A program made the translations under genes and the position numbers. A DNA stretch of 64,000 nt from Turbatrix aceti (taxonomy: Eukaryota; Nematoda; Chromadorea; Rhabditida; Panagrolaimidae): NCBI GenBank assembly GCA_963969345.1, contig OZ017769.1, positions 7,443,725 through 7,507,724 of the forward strand, given 5' to 3'. Below the pieces are notes generated by a model. That model was given only the letters and a program-made list of their open reading frames with translations. It did no database searches and had not been told where the DNA came from. Below are positions 10,342 to 19,908 of the stretch, in pieces; within the stretch, counting starts at the first letter, position 1, and each line of letters begins with the position of its first letter.

Positions 10342-12619
10342 ATGTATGCAAAATTGCTCGGTCGCGGCAATGAAAATGCCACGGCTCCGCCGGGGGCGGT
10401 AGTTTGCCTCAACTTGTCGTGGAAGAGCGTCGGGCATAATCTACCCGCCGATTGCCCTTACGCCACCCGCGCACCACGTGGCACTGAGAGTGTGCCATTT
10501 GCTATGACGACCGATACGAGAGGGGCGCCGACCACGTCTGCCCCGGATCGAGCGCCCCTCCCGCGAGCCCGCAGGCACGCGATGCTGACTAAGGGCCTCT
10601 GCACGCATCGTCACTCACCGCCACAGGGCTCGCACTGCGCACACGCCTACGACGACCTCAATTTTGCCTTCGCCCACGCTGACTGCCGCATCATTGGCGC
10701 AGATGACAAAATTGTAAGCTTTCAAGTGGTTTTTATCGCGAAAACGAGGTTTGGGGGCGGGAATGAGCATTCGCCGGGGTCGGCGAATGATATTGGCCGC
10801 ATGCAAAACAAAGCCAATATTTTTTTCTCTGCAGATAAAGATAAACAAGCTGCACGCCGTCGCGATGAGTCCCTTCTTCTCGGTCGCCTTCCTCAACCAG
10901 GGCTTCGTCGAGGCCGAGCGCCAGACCGTCAAACTGCCCCTCTTCAACGCGGCACTCATCGTCGATGCTCTCGAGACGACCTGCTGGATCATGAACGAGC
11001 GCATCGACGACCGAGAACCCGACCTGAGCAGACTGACTCTGGATTGCGCGTACACGCTCCTGCACGTCGGAATCTTCCTCGAACTCCAGAAACTTGTCGA
11101 GGAGATGGCAACTTTCGTCTCGAAGAACACCCCCATGCAGAACCTCGTCTACGACTACCAATTCTTCAAGACCATGGAGCCCCTCGTCGCCGGCGCCCTC
11201 CGTGAGCGCATCCTCTTTGATTTCAACGAAATCGTCGACAACGACACGTACCTCGACCTGCAGCCGGAGGAGTTCGAGGACTTCTTCACCGACCCGAGGG
11301 CCAACATCCAGGCTACGTCGAGTTCTCGAGTCCTAAGTCGTTACAGCCAAAAAGTGAAGTACCTCTCGCACGTCGCGCCCAAATCAACGCGATCCCGCTT
11401 CCAGGTCGCAGCAGACGACGCTGAAGGCGCGGTCGCGATCAACGCGTGCAACCCGCAGGCACGCGTCCCCTACGAAGCCATCGTAGTGCACGGCGGCTGG
11501 GCTACGGACGGGCCGACGTCGCTCGTCGAGATCTTCAACTACCAGAAGAACGTCTGGGAGACGCCGGACGACAATCGATTCGTCGACGGCCCCCGCGCCT
11601 ACCACGGCCTCTACTCGACGAAGCACGGCCTCCTCAACGTCGGAGGCTTCAACGGCAACCACTACTACCGGTCATGCGTGATCGCGGAGCGTGGATCGAC
11701 GTCGTGGAAGCCGGTGTGCACGACCGCGGAGCCCAGGTGCTACGTGAGCGTCGGGCATGTGTCTTCGGACGTCGTCGTCGTCGCTGGTGGCAATACGGGC
11801 CGGTCTAGGCTCAAGTCGGTCGAGGCGTACGACTTTTCTAAGAATCAGTGGTTGCCCGTTGCGCCGATGAATATTGTCAGGTACGTGTTTGTTTGTTTTT
11901 TGGCATGTTTATTGTTCAAAAACCGGAACCGACCGGGTACACGCACCGGATCAAATTTTTTTCGGTTCCGGTTCCGAATACCCGAAAAACCTATTTTCGG
12001 TTCCGGTTCGAGAATGCGAAAAATTTTCGAATCCGAAAAATTTTCGATTCCGTCAAAAATGTTTTTTTTCAGGTCAGACGCAAACGCGGCGACATTCGAG
12101 AATCTCAACAAAATCTACGTGGTGGGGGGCTTCGACGGCCGAAGCTGCCACGACACGGTTGAGTACTACGATCCACACGCCAACAGCTGGCAGTTCGTAC
12201 AAAAGCGGATGGCGACGCGTCGCAGCGGAGTGGGCGCGGTCGTCGTCAGCAACCGACTGCTCGTGATCGGCGGCTTCGACAGCCAGAACAGACTGAGCTG
12301 CGTCGAGAGCTTCGATCCCCGAGAAGGGAGATTCCATCGCCTGGCGCCCATGCTCCAGTCCCGGTCCAACTTTGGGTCAATCGTCTTCCGCGGCGAGCCC
12401 TGGGTCGTCGGAGGCTATAACCACGGCATGACCATCTGGGATGCAGAGCGCTACGATGAACGGGCTGATCAGTGGCACGAAGTGCCGAGGATGGCTATCA
12501 ACAGGTCGGCACTCGCCATCGCTACGATCAAAGACGTCGACTGGATTGCAAAAATCTTACCCAAAACCCAACCACAATCGACTTTCATCGCTGACGACAA
12601 TTCTCATCGCTTTTCATGA
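10342..12619 (+). CDS. BTB-BACK-kelch protein (cullin-3 adaptor type)
   Basis: Expected substrate adaptor for a CUL3 ubiquitin ligase or an actin-associated kelch protein. Exons ?-10713, 10835-11880 and 12073-12619. The BTB domain spans the first junction: DDLNFAFAHADCRIIGADDK, then KINKLHAVAMSPFFSVAFLN. A BACK region follows (LLHVGIFLELQKLVEEMATF). At least five kelch blades carry the Gly-Gly pair, among them VVHGGWATDG, NVGGFNGNHYY, VVAGGNTGRS, VVGGFDGRSCHDTVEYYDP, VIGGFDSQNRLSCVESFDP and VVGGYNHG. The start is uncertain: in-frame ATGs are at 10342, 10504 and 10582, and the last leaves the shortest leader before the BTB fold. Intron 2 holds a short GGTTCCGGTTC-like repeat. I cannot assign an orthologue. 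Confidence 0.85.
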
Positions 12620-13001
12620 CTGTAAAAGAAATCACTAGAGGACCTTGCGTGCAAAGAGGGAGGGGCGTGGACACGGGAAACGGTGATGAGCAATGGCATA
12701 ACATGGAAACAGTGAGAGTTGTTGCGCATCCATCAGAAAGAAATTTGGGAAAACAAAGGAATTTGCCAAAATTACTGGAGTCCTGAACTTGGACGGATTG
12801 AAGCAACAACTTTTTGTCAACAACCTTATTTTTGTTGCGCGCAACGTGCGAACTCATCGCCCGCGCGGAATTTTTTTACGGCGATCCGTGAATCTCGTTT
12901 TGAACAGTTTCGGCATTCATTTGCCGTTTTTTCCTTCTTCACTGCTCAATTTGAACTGGGTTTTGGCTTACTGGATAGACTCAGTAGATCTGCAGGTTAG
13001 C
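12620..13001. other. Short intergenic region before DDX52
   Basis: This 382-bp gap lies between two same-strand genes. Its last bases read CTGCAG then GTTAGC just before the DDX52 ATG, which could serve as a trans-splice acceptor. No separate gene is visible. Confidence 0.4.
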
Positions 13002-15114
13002 ATGTCGATATCCAAGCCGAATTACGCCAGATTGTTGTTCACGGGCGTCAAACGCAAGAAAGAGGCAAAATCGCCGATTTCTGCACCGAGCCAGGAACTG
13101 CTGATCCGCCAACTTCCTCCGATTGTCGAGGACAACAACTCGTCATCTGATCAGTCTGAAGATGAGCAGGAGGAAGCAACGGGATCAGGCGTCAAGCTGT
13201 TTTCTTCGGATTCAGCCGCGAATGAGGCTCTCAAATCCCAAATCGAGCGCAAACGCCGCGATAAAGCGACAGAAAAAAGACTAGCCTACGTGAGTTTTTA
13301 TTGCCTATTGCCATTTTCCATTTATGCGTTCCAAACAGATTGCAGAGGTGCGGAGGCTCAACAAGATTTTCACATGGGGCGAAGGAGTTGAGGACCCTTT
13401 TATCGAGTTTGCCGACCTCAGCCTGCCCCCCAGCGTGCTCCGGAGTCTCGACGAATTCGGCATCGTCGAGCCAACGCCCATACAGATGCAGGCAGTGCCG
13501 TTGATGGTGGCTCGAAAGAATCTGCTTGCTTCGGCACCCACCGGCAGCGGCAAGACGCTCGCTTACGTTCTGCCTCTGATCCAGCACGCTGCAGCCAACT
13601 CCAAGCCCCGAGGACCTTTGGCTATCGTTCTGGAGCCTACTCGGGTACTGGCCAAGCAGGTGCACGTTCAATTTGTCAAGTTTGCTCAGGTGGGTGATTT
13701 ATCTGGTTGGCAGAATTTGGAAACATGGTTTTTATGAACACGGAGTCAAATGTGCGTTTTTTTAGGGTTTGTCATTTGGTGTCCGCTTCTACGACGACGG
13801 CGACTTCCCCGAGGACGCCGCAATAATCATCACGACTCCAAACCGGCTTTTTGAGGCTGTCAACGCGAATCCATCCCCGATGCAGAAGTTGCTAGGCCAG
13901 ATTTCGTGGCTCGTCGTCGATGAAGCCGATCGCTTTTTTGGGCCCGGCGAAAACGAGCGTGGACTTGCGGCTCGTCTCACGCAGATCATGTCCTGGACGC
14001 CGGGCGCTGACACCCGGAAGGCCTTTTTCTCGGCTACGCTCTCCGGAGACGTCGAAGCCTGGTGCAAAGTCTGGCTCCCCGACACCGTCATGCTCTGCAT
14101 CGGCGCGCGCAACGCTGCCAACGCTCTCGTCTCGCAGAAACTCGTCTTCGCCGGCTCAGAATCCGGAAAAGTCAGCGGCGTCCGGGGAGTGCTTCAGGCA
14201 GGATTCGAGCCGCCGGCACTCGTCTTTGTCCAGGATAAGGACCGTGCTGGCGAGTTGTACGCCGAGCTCACCTCTGCTTTTCCGTCCATGCCGATCGCGA
14301 TGCTGACAAGTGAAGTGACCGACAGTCAGGTTTGCTTTCTTCTTGTGATTTGTGGTTTTTTTTAAAGAAGTGTTTAGAAAGACGCAGTTTTGGATCGCGT
14401 TCGCGCGAGAACGGTGTTTGTCCTCATTTGCACGGAAATTATCGGCCGCGGCATAGATCTGCCGACGGTGAACCTGGTTATCAACTTTGACCTCCCGACG
14501 TCCATCATCAGCTACATCCACAGAATCGGACGCACAGGTCGTGCCGGCAAGCCGGGCTGCGCGATTACGTATTTCACTGAGTCTGACATGAAATACGTGC
14601 GCTCGATCGCTACTGTCATTCACCAGGCGGGCTTTGATGTCCCGCCGTACACGCTGCAGCTCGACAAGCCTACAAAGTAAGTCAAATTGCTTCAAGCAGT
14701 GTTCCGCTGACACTGTGCTATTTTTGGAATCAAATTTTTGATTTTGTTTGAAAAATTGTCTTTTGAAAAAGATTTTTTTCAAGAGAATAGATTTTTTTAC
14801 GGTTTTCTGCTTTCAGAGCCCAGAAAAAGCAGGTGCAGAAACAGGGAATTGAGCGAAAGCGCTTCGGTGGCGTCCGCGAATGGGCGAGGCTGAAGGACAT
14901 CAAAAAGCAGCGCAACGAGCTCCTCGTCATCGACCCCAAGAAGAAGCGGCTGCTGACAGACAACGATACCGGCGCAGACGTCGTCACCAGAAGGGCCTTC
15001 GTTCCGGGAAAAAAGAATGCCAAGGCGAAAAAAAACAAAGGCAAGCTCAACGGCGTCAAAAAATCCAAGAACGCTCCCTCTAAATCCAAAAAGAAGGCGA
15101 AGAAGCAAAAGTAA
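13002..15114 (+). CDS. ddx52: DEAD-box RNA helicase DDX52 / Rok1
   Basis: Nucleolar ATP-dependent RNA helicase needed in yeast (Rok1) for 18S rRNA processing. Exons 13002-13289, 13339-13689, 13766-14329, 14378-14676 and 14817-15114 give 599 residues, a length typical of the family. Motifs in order: Q-motif IVEPTPIQMQAVP, Walker A ASAPTGSGKT, Ia LEPTRVLAKQ, Ib TTPNRL, DEAD box LVVDEADRFF, SAT in FFSATLSGD, motif V GRGIDLPTVNLVINFD and motif VI YIHRIGRTGRAG. The C-terminus is a Lys-rich tail (KKKRLL, then repeated KSKKKAKK), as expected for a nucleolar rRNA factor. The N-terminus has an acidic Ser/Glu stretch. A duplicate of the last 190 coding bases and the 3' flank lies at 19613-19905. Confidence 0.93.
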
Positions 15115-15330
15115 CCGTAAAAAGAGGCGCATGACGTCCAGTTGTTGTGTTTGGCGATAAATTTTATTACTCGGTAATCCTTTGGGGTTGTCGGTGTAAT
15201 ATGCATGCTTCCGGACAGGATTCACTTAGCGATCCAAGAACGCCCCCCCCCCAAGTATCGTTATGCCAAACGCGACGCTCACTTGGTCTAGTTGAAGTAC
15301 CGAGCATTTTTCGCGTGCGTCGGTAACAGG

Positions 15331-15640
15331 CAAGGCATAAAATCGATTCAAGGCCGGCCGAAAAAAAATTCGAAAGTTGATTTTTTTCGAAAAAAGTATG
15401 ATTTTCTGACGTTTTTGTGCTTCATTCGTCTTTTTTTTTACATTTTACCACAAGGGAATTCATTATTATGTATTTTTCCATAACATTAAGTTGTTTCCAA
15501 AAAAATTTTTTCTGAATTTGGTCAAATTTTTGCGAAAATAACCCTAAAATAAAGCACGAAATTTTTTTTCAAAAAATAGGCCGCGGCCTGAAACTTTAGG
15601 CCGGCCGGCGGCCTGATTTTTAGGCCGGTTTTATGCCTTG
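15331..15640. mobile_element. hAT-type MITE, copy 2
   Basis: A 310-bp element of the same family as 1806-2231. The ends are CAAGGCATAAAA and TTTTATGCCTTG; the core (AATTCGAAAGTTGATTTTTT onward, CTTCATTCGTC, GGTTGTTTCC-like words) matches copy 1 closely, with fewer GGCCGGCC units. The flanks are GTAACAGG (15323-15330) and GTAACAGC (15641-15648), an 8-bp target duplication with one mismatch. It lies between DDX52 and the first small secreted gene cassette. Confidence 0.88.
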
Positions 15641-15655
15641 GTAACAGCGACAATA

Positions 15656-16022
15656 AACACAATAGAAATTTATTAATTTCTATCAGTGTGGAATGTGAGA
15701 AATGTTTATTCATTGGCTTCAATCTGCGGGAAAAACCTTTGAAATTGCTTCTGTTCTGAGGCACACCTCTGAATCATTGGAGCGCTTCGTTTCGTACCAA
15801 CAACATTGGTATCGCCCGTATCTGAAAAATCATTTTTATGAATTATTTATACATGCAAAAAGTCTACGTGCTGGGGCGAGAATATTAAATAGTGGGTAAA
15901 CCCCGAGCTCATGAAAGATTGCTCTTCACTGGAAGCAACAAAACACCCAATCGTGTGAAAGCTTCGTTTTGTACTTAACCACCTTAACCACCGGCGTTGA
16001 GCGTATCATCTTCTCGTCGGAA
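15656..16022 (+). promoter_or_regulatory. Duplicated upstream block of secreted gene 1 (now detached)
   Basis: This 370-bp block is closely similar to 18380-18746. Shared landmarks include TAGAAATTTATTAATTTC, GAATGTTTATTCATTGGC-like words, AACAACATTGGTATCG, GATTGCTCTTCA and TTGAGCGTATCAT. In the 18.4 kb copy the block runs straight into the ATG of the gene. Here a 1.86 kb element starts 2 bp after TCGG and pushes the gene away. I infer it is the ancestral promoter and 5' leader. Confidence 0.75.
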
Positions 16023-17878
16023 CCCCACTCCTCCTTGGTGCAACCTTAAGAACATTTCAATGATTTTTCAAGATCCTTTTCAAGAATCTCACAAGGCGCC
16101 TTGCTTTTCCTTGTAAGGACCTTAAGGAAAAAAATGGAAGACGCGACGCGTGCTCGTTTCATCCCTTTAAGGTTCTTGGAAACCTTATTTTTTTGTCGTA
16201 TGCACGCAGCGTGCGTTGCGCATACCGAACGTTTTTTTAGTACGTTTGGAATTGAAGGGGCAAAAATACAAATGGCTACCATTTCTACAGCAAAGTGCTG
16301 TGGATGCCGAGATTGAATTTTGCCCGTTCGAATTCGCATAAAACATTTTCCCCAAAACAGAGTACGATGAAACTATCATTGGCTACCATTAGCAGCAAAA
16401 GCTGTGGATGCTATGATATTCACCCGACTCCGTTTTTAAACTGGCCTGTAAGGTAAGCTGAACTTGTCGCTTTTGCTCGTTGATTCGCGTTGAGGAAGGA
16501 ACCAAAATTGTTGATGACAGTGTGGGTGCTCGCCTAAAACCAAAATGAATAAAACGCATTGCAAATGAAGGCAAAAAATTACCTCTAATCAGCAAGTTGG
16601 AATACTTGGTATGATCTGCGGAAACGTAAATCGATGAAATCTGTAATTGAGAAATTCTAATGGTTTTTACGATTTTTTTCCAAAATATCAAAACAGGGGA
16701 AAATTTTTATATCTAACAACCTCCCATTTTGCAAAAAAACTCACCAAAATAGCTTGAAAAAATCTGAAAGCTTTTGAAATATTTAATTCCCATTTTTTTG
16801 TAAAACACCCCCGTCAAAATTTTGCCGAAAAATTTACCTGAATCCGAGAAAAAGACCCGGGTGTCGATGACGCAAGTGATTATGGATAATGGAAGACCGC
16901 TAAAAGGGCTGAAACACAATGCTTTTGTGCAAAAAAGGCACAACAGATATAAAAGGGATTTTGCAACCCATTTCGCTTTTTTTTCAAATGAGTTTATTAT
17001 CACTAAATGACATACAATAGTACAAAATTACAAAAAAAAAGATTAAAGATATCACAGGGTTTTCAAAACCCATCGCCTTCATAACAATCACAATTTATTA
17101 CACAAAATATGTTTTTGATACCAAAAGCCGTACAAAAAAAATCAAAGTATTGTTTAAAGTGCAGAATGCAACTTTTGTCGAAGTAAAACCATGAAAACAC
17201 TATTTTTAGTCTTTATTAACAAATTCACACATAAAAAACTATTCTTTACAAAATAATACACAAAAACAAAAAAAATAGGCCGTTCGTTGAATGGTGTCGC
17301 AAATGTTACTGAAATTACATGATTTATTAAAAAATATATTAACCGCAGCGCTAATAGGTACTCGAAATACAAACACCAGGTAACCCAACTCGAAAACCAT
17401 GGGATTTGGGTAACCCGATCCAAATACCCAAAATTTTCGGGTTTACCCGGATTTCGAGTCGAGTATCCAACAACGCTGATTAATGGGTGACAGAATACAG
17501 GGAAATGAAAAACATAATCGATAATTCACGGACATTAATGAAGAAAACAAGCGCGTAATTACTGTTGCCATAAAAAAACCGCAGTTTTTTTGTAAACGTG
17601 CTCAATTCTTGTTGCGCGTGCAGGTTGCCCGCATCGAAAAAACCGAGCTCGATTTTCGCATTGCTGCAGCGAAAAATTCCAAGTCCCCAAGAATCTTATT
17701 TTTGCCTTGCAAGGATCTTGCGCTGCTTTACGGCTGCGTGCAGCAGAAGGACCTTGCTTTTGCCTTGAATGGACCTTTAAGGCCCATTTTTCGTAAGGTC
17801 CTTAGAAATACCTTGCAAGAATGTTTCAAGGCCCATAAACCGACAAGGACCTTAAGGTTGCACCAAGGAGGAGTGGGG
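16023..17878. mobile_element. 1.86-kb DNA element with 28-bp terminal inverted repeats
   Basis: The ends are perfect 28-bp inverted repeats, CCCCACTCCTCCTTGGTGCA onward at 16023-16050 and the exact complement at 17851-17878. Imperfect subterminal repeats rich in AAGGACCTTAAGG and CTTGCAAGAA words extend inward. Flanking AA/AA (16021-16022 and 17879-17880) is a 2-bp target duplication, shown by comparison with the unoccupied paralogous site at 18739-18749 (TCGGAAGCCATG). No long open frame or transposase motif is visible, so the copy is non-autonomous. It lies 5 bp upstream of the ATG of secreted gene 1. Confidence 0.88.
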
Positions 17879-17883
17879 AAGTC

Positions 17884-18212
17884 ATGAAACTCGTTCTTCT
17901 CACTCTTGTCTTATTTCTCGGTGCCATTGCTCTCGTCGAAGCTGACATTAATGCGTTAGCAAAATGTGTATATCTGGTTGCAGTAAAAATCAACGACCAC
18001 AGCGCCCGTGAAATCTATGGAGACCTTGTAAGTTTATGTTTTTTAATCAATGCAGGGCACAATAAATACAATTTTAGTTCCACCTGGCAATATCGTTCTG
18101 CCCAAAAATGGTTTGCAGCCATAAAGTTGGGCATATCGCAATAGTACTATCAGATAAAGAGAAAGCCGGTCTTCCGACTCTCGACATCTGCAAATTATAC
18201 ACAGAGTTATAG
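17884..18212 (+). CDS. Small secreted four-cysteine protein, paralogue 1
   Basis: Two exons, 17884-18027 and 18078-18212, encode 92 residues. A 20-residue signal peptide (MKLVLLTLVLFLGAIALVEA) precedes a mature chain with four cysteines (ALAKC, SFC, MVC, DIC). Intron position and phase match paralogue 2 at 18747. The helical, Cys-poor chain resembles half of a saposin-type domain but lacks the six-cysteine pattern, so I do not assign the family. The 1.86 kb element ends 5 bp before the ATG, separating the gene from its ancestral upstream block. The downstream exon is intact, so the gene may still be expressed from sequence inside the element, or be in early decay. Confidence 0.75.
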
Positions 18213-18379
18213 TTACCTAAACAATCATAACAAGTTAATAATATTTTGTTTGGTGTGAACTCAAATAACATGTAAAATGTGAAAAAAATGGCATGAACAT
18301 ACAGAAAAATGACAATGTGTTTTGAGTTTCGATTGAATGCTGCTAGGAAGACTATGTAGGTTTTTCCTAGCATTAGGCG
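18213..18379. other. Spacer between the duplicated cassettes
   Basis: A/T-rich sequence after the stop of paralogue 1, with no open frame of note. The right-hand duplicate of the upstream block starts near 18380. Confidence 0.4.
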
Positions 18380-18746
18380 ATAGAAATTTATTAATTTCCT
18401 TCTGTATGGAATGAGAGAAATGTTTATTCATTGGCTTCAATCTGGGGGAAAAGCCTTCGAAATTGCTGGTGTCTCGAGGCACATTTCTGAATCATTTGAG
18501 AGCTTCGTTTCGTACTTAACCAACAACATTGGTATCGAGCGTATCTGAATCATCTCTTGAGTCATTTTTTTTTATTTATTTATATATGCCAAAAGTTTAC
18601 ATGCGGGGAAGAGAACATTAAGAGAAGGGAAATCATGAAAAATTGCTCTTCAGTGAAAGAAACAAAACACTGAATCATGTGAGAGCCTTGTTTTGTACTT
18701 AACCACCGGCACCGGCATTGAGCGTATCATATTTTCATCGGAAGCC
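18380..18746 (+). promoter_or_regulatory. Upstream block of secreted gene 2 (intact copy)
   Basis: Near-duplicate of 15656-16022, here directly joined to the coding start. It contains TAGAAATTTATTAATTTC, the paired GTTTCGTACTTAACC words about 180 bp apart, and TTGAGCGTATCAT 25 bp before the ATG. Conservation between the copies suggests that control sequence, not only coding sequence, was duplicated. No TATA element can be picked with confidence. Confidence 0.6.
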
Positions 18747-19079
18747 ATGAAACTCGTTCTTCTCGCTCTTGCCTTGATTCTCGGTGCCATTGCTCTCGTC
18801 GAAGCTGACACGGCAGCGTACCTAAAGTGTGTAGCGCTGGTTGAATTAAAACTCAACGACAACAACGCCGATGAAGTCGCAGATGACCTTGTAAGTGGAT
18901 GGTTTCATCAGTGCACTGCACAATCATTGCAATTTTAGTCCGACCTGGCAAGAACGTCCTGCGCGAAGCTCACTTCCTGGGCTTCGCTTGTTTGTGCTCC
19001 TAGGGTTTTGTGGATTCTAGCTAGACTCAAGACAGAAGATCCTTCTGTCGACATCTGCGAGAATTACAAGGAAATCTGA
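18747..19079 (+). CDS. Small secreted four-cysteine protein, paralogue 2
   Basis: Exons 18747-18890 and 18939-19079 encode 94 residues. The signal peptide (MKLVLLALALILGAIALVEA) differs from paralogue 1 at only three residues. The mature part has four cysteines at matching positions (YLKC, TSC, LVC, DIC) and ends ENYKEI. The mature chains have diverged much more than the signal peptides, a pattern seen in secreted effector, antimicrobial or venom-like families under diversifying selection; that reading is inference. It sits immediately after its upstream block, so it is the unoccupied reference for the transposon insertion in paralogue 1. Confidence 0.8.
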
Positions 19080-19612
19080 TCGGATAGGCTCGTTATCTGA
19101 ACACCATGCGAACTAACAAAAAACTATTTCTCGTCTGAATGAACTGAATTGCGAATAAATAATCTAAGCCCCAAATATTCCGAATAAAATATAAATCGGG
19201 AGCGGCAAAGAATATAGGCCACCCCATTTTTTTGCTTTGATATACTACAAAAACGTTGACAAAAAAGCCGTTTGTTGAATTCATTCGAAAAAACGGCTGT
19301 CGCCGGCGACATCGTCGAACTTGAGCCAGCTATCGATTTTTTACATTTCTGTAAACCTATTTTTGTCTTGATGCCAATGGGAGTCAAAATGTCGAAAAAA
19401 ACGACTTTTTCAACTCCGACTCGTAGATCAGTCCTCTGTCCACGATCACTCTCCGGCACGACCTTACCATACGCCAAACCCTAGACCTCAACCCGACGGA
19501 ACCCCACCCTTGTTGAGGTCTTGCTTGTGGCCGATAAACTAAGTCTGAAGTACGACTTGTACGGTTACAGATTCGATAGTCGATTTTTTCAAAAGCGCAA
19601 TACTGCTTGCTT
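19080..19612. other. Intergenic, no gene seen
   Basis: This stretch lies between paralogue 2 and the duplicated DDX52 tail. It holds a short segment (about 19195-19290, ATATAGGCCACCCC then CCGTTTGTTGAATTC) that weakly resembles 17270-17300 inside the 1.86 kb element. There is no coding signal. Confidence 0.4.
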
Positions 19613-19905
19613 TTCTCGTCATCGACCCCAAGAAGAAGCGGCTGCTGACAGACAACGACATCGGCGCAGACGTCGTCACCAGAAGAGCCATCGTCCGGGG
19701 CAAAAAGACGAAAAAGGCAAAAGCCATCTCGACGGCGTCAAAAAAGACAGGAACGCCCCCGCCCAAATCCAAAAAGAAGACGAAGAAGCAAAAGTAATCG
19801 TAAAAAGAGGCGCTTGGCGTCCAGTTGTTGGGTTTGGCGATAAAGTTTATTACTCGGTAATCCTTTGGGGGTGTTGGTGTGATATGCACGCTTCCGGGCA
19901 GGATT
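19613..19905 (+). pseudogene. Duplicated 3' end of DDX52
   Basis: This segment is closely similar to 14924-15223: the last 60 codons of DDX52 (VIDPKKKRLLTDND at the start, KSKKKTKKQK and TAA 19795-19797 at the end) and about 100 bp of 3' flank with GATAAAGTTTATTACTCGG. The reading frame and stop are kept, but the rest of the gene is absent and no start or acceptor precedes it. It ends just before the stop codon of the phosphatase gene, suggesting this is the old DDX52-phosphatase boundary and that the 15.2-19.6 kb block was inserted or duplicated here. Confidence 0.85.
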
Positions 19906-19908
19906 GGA

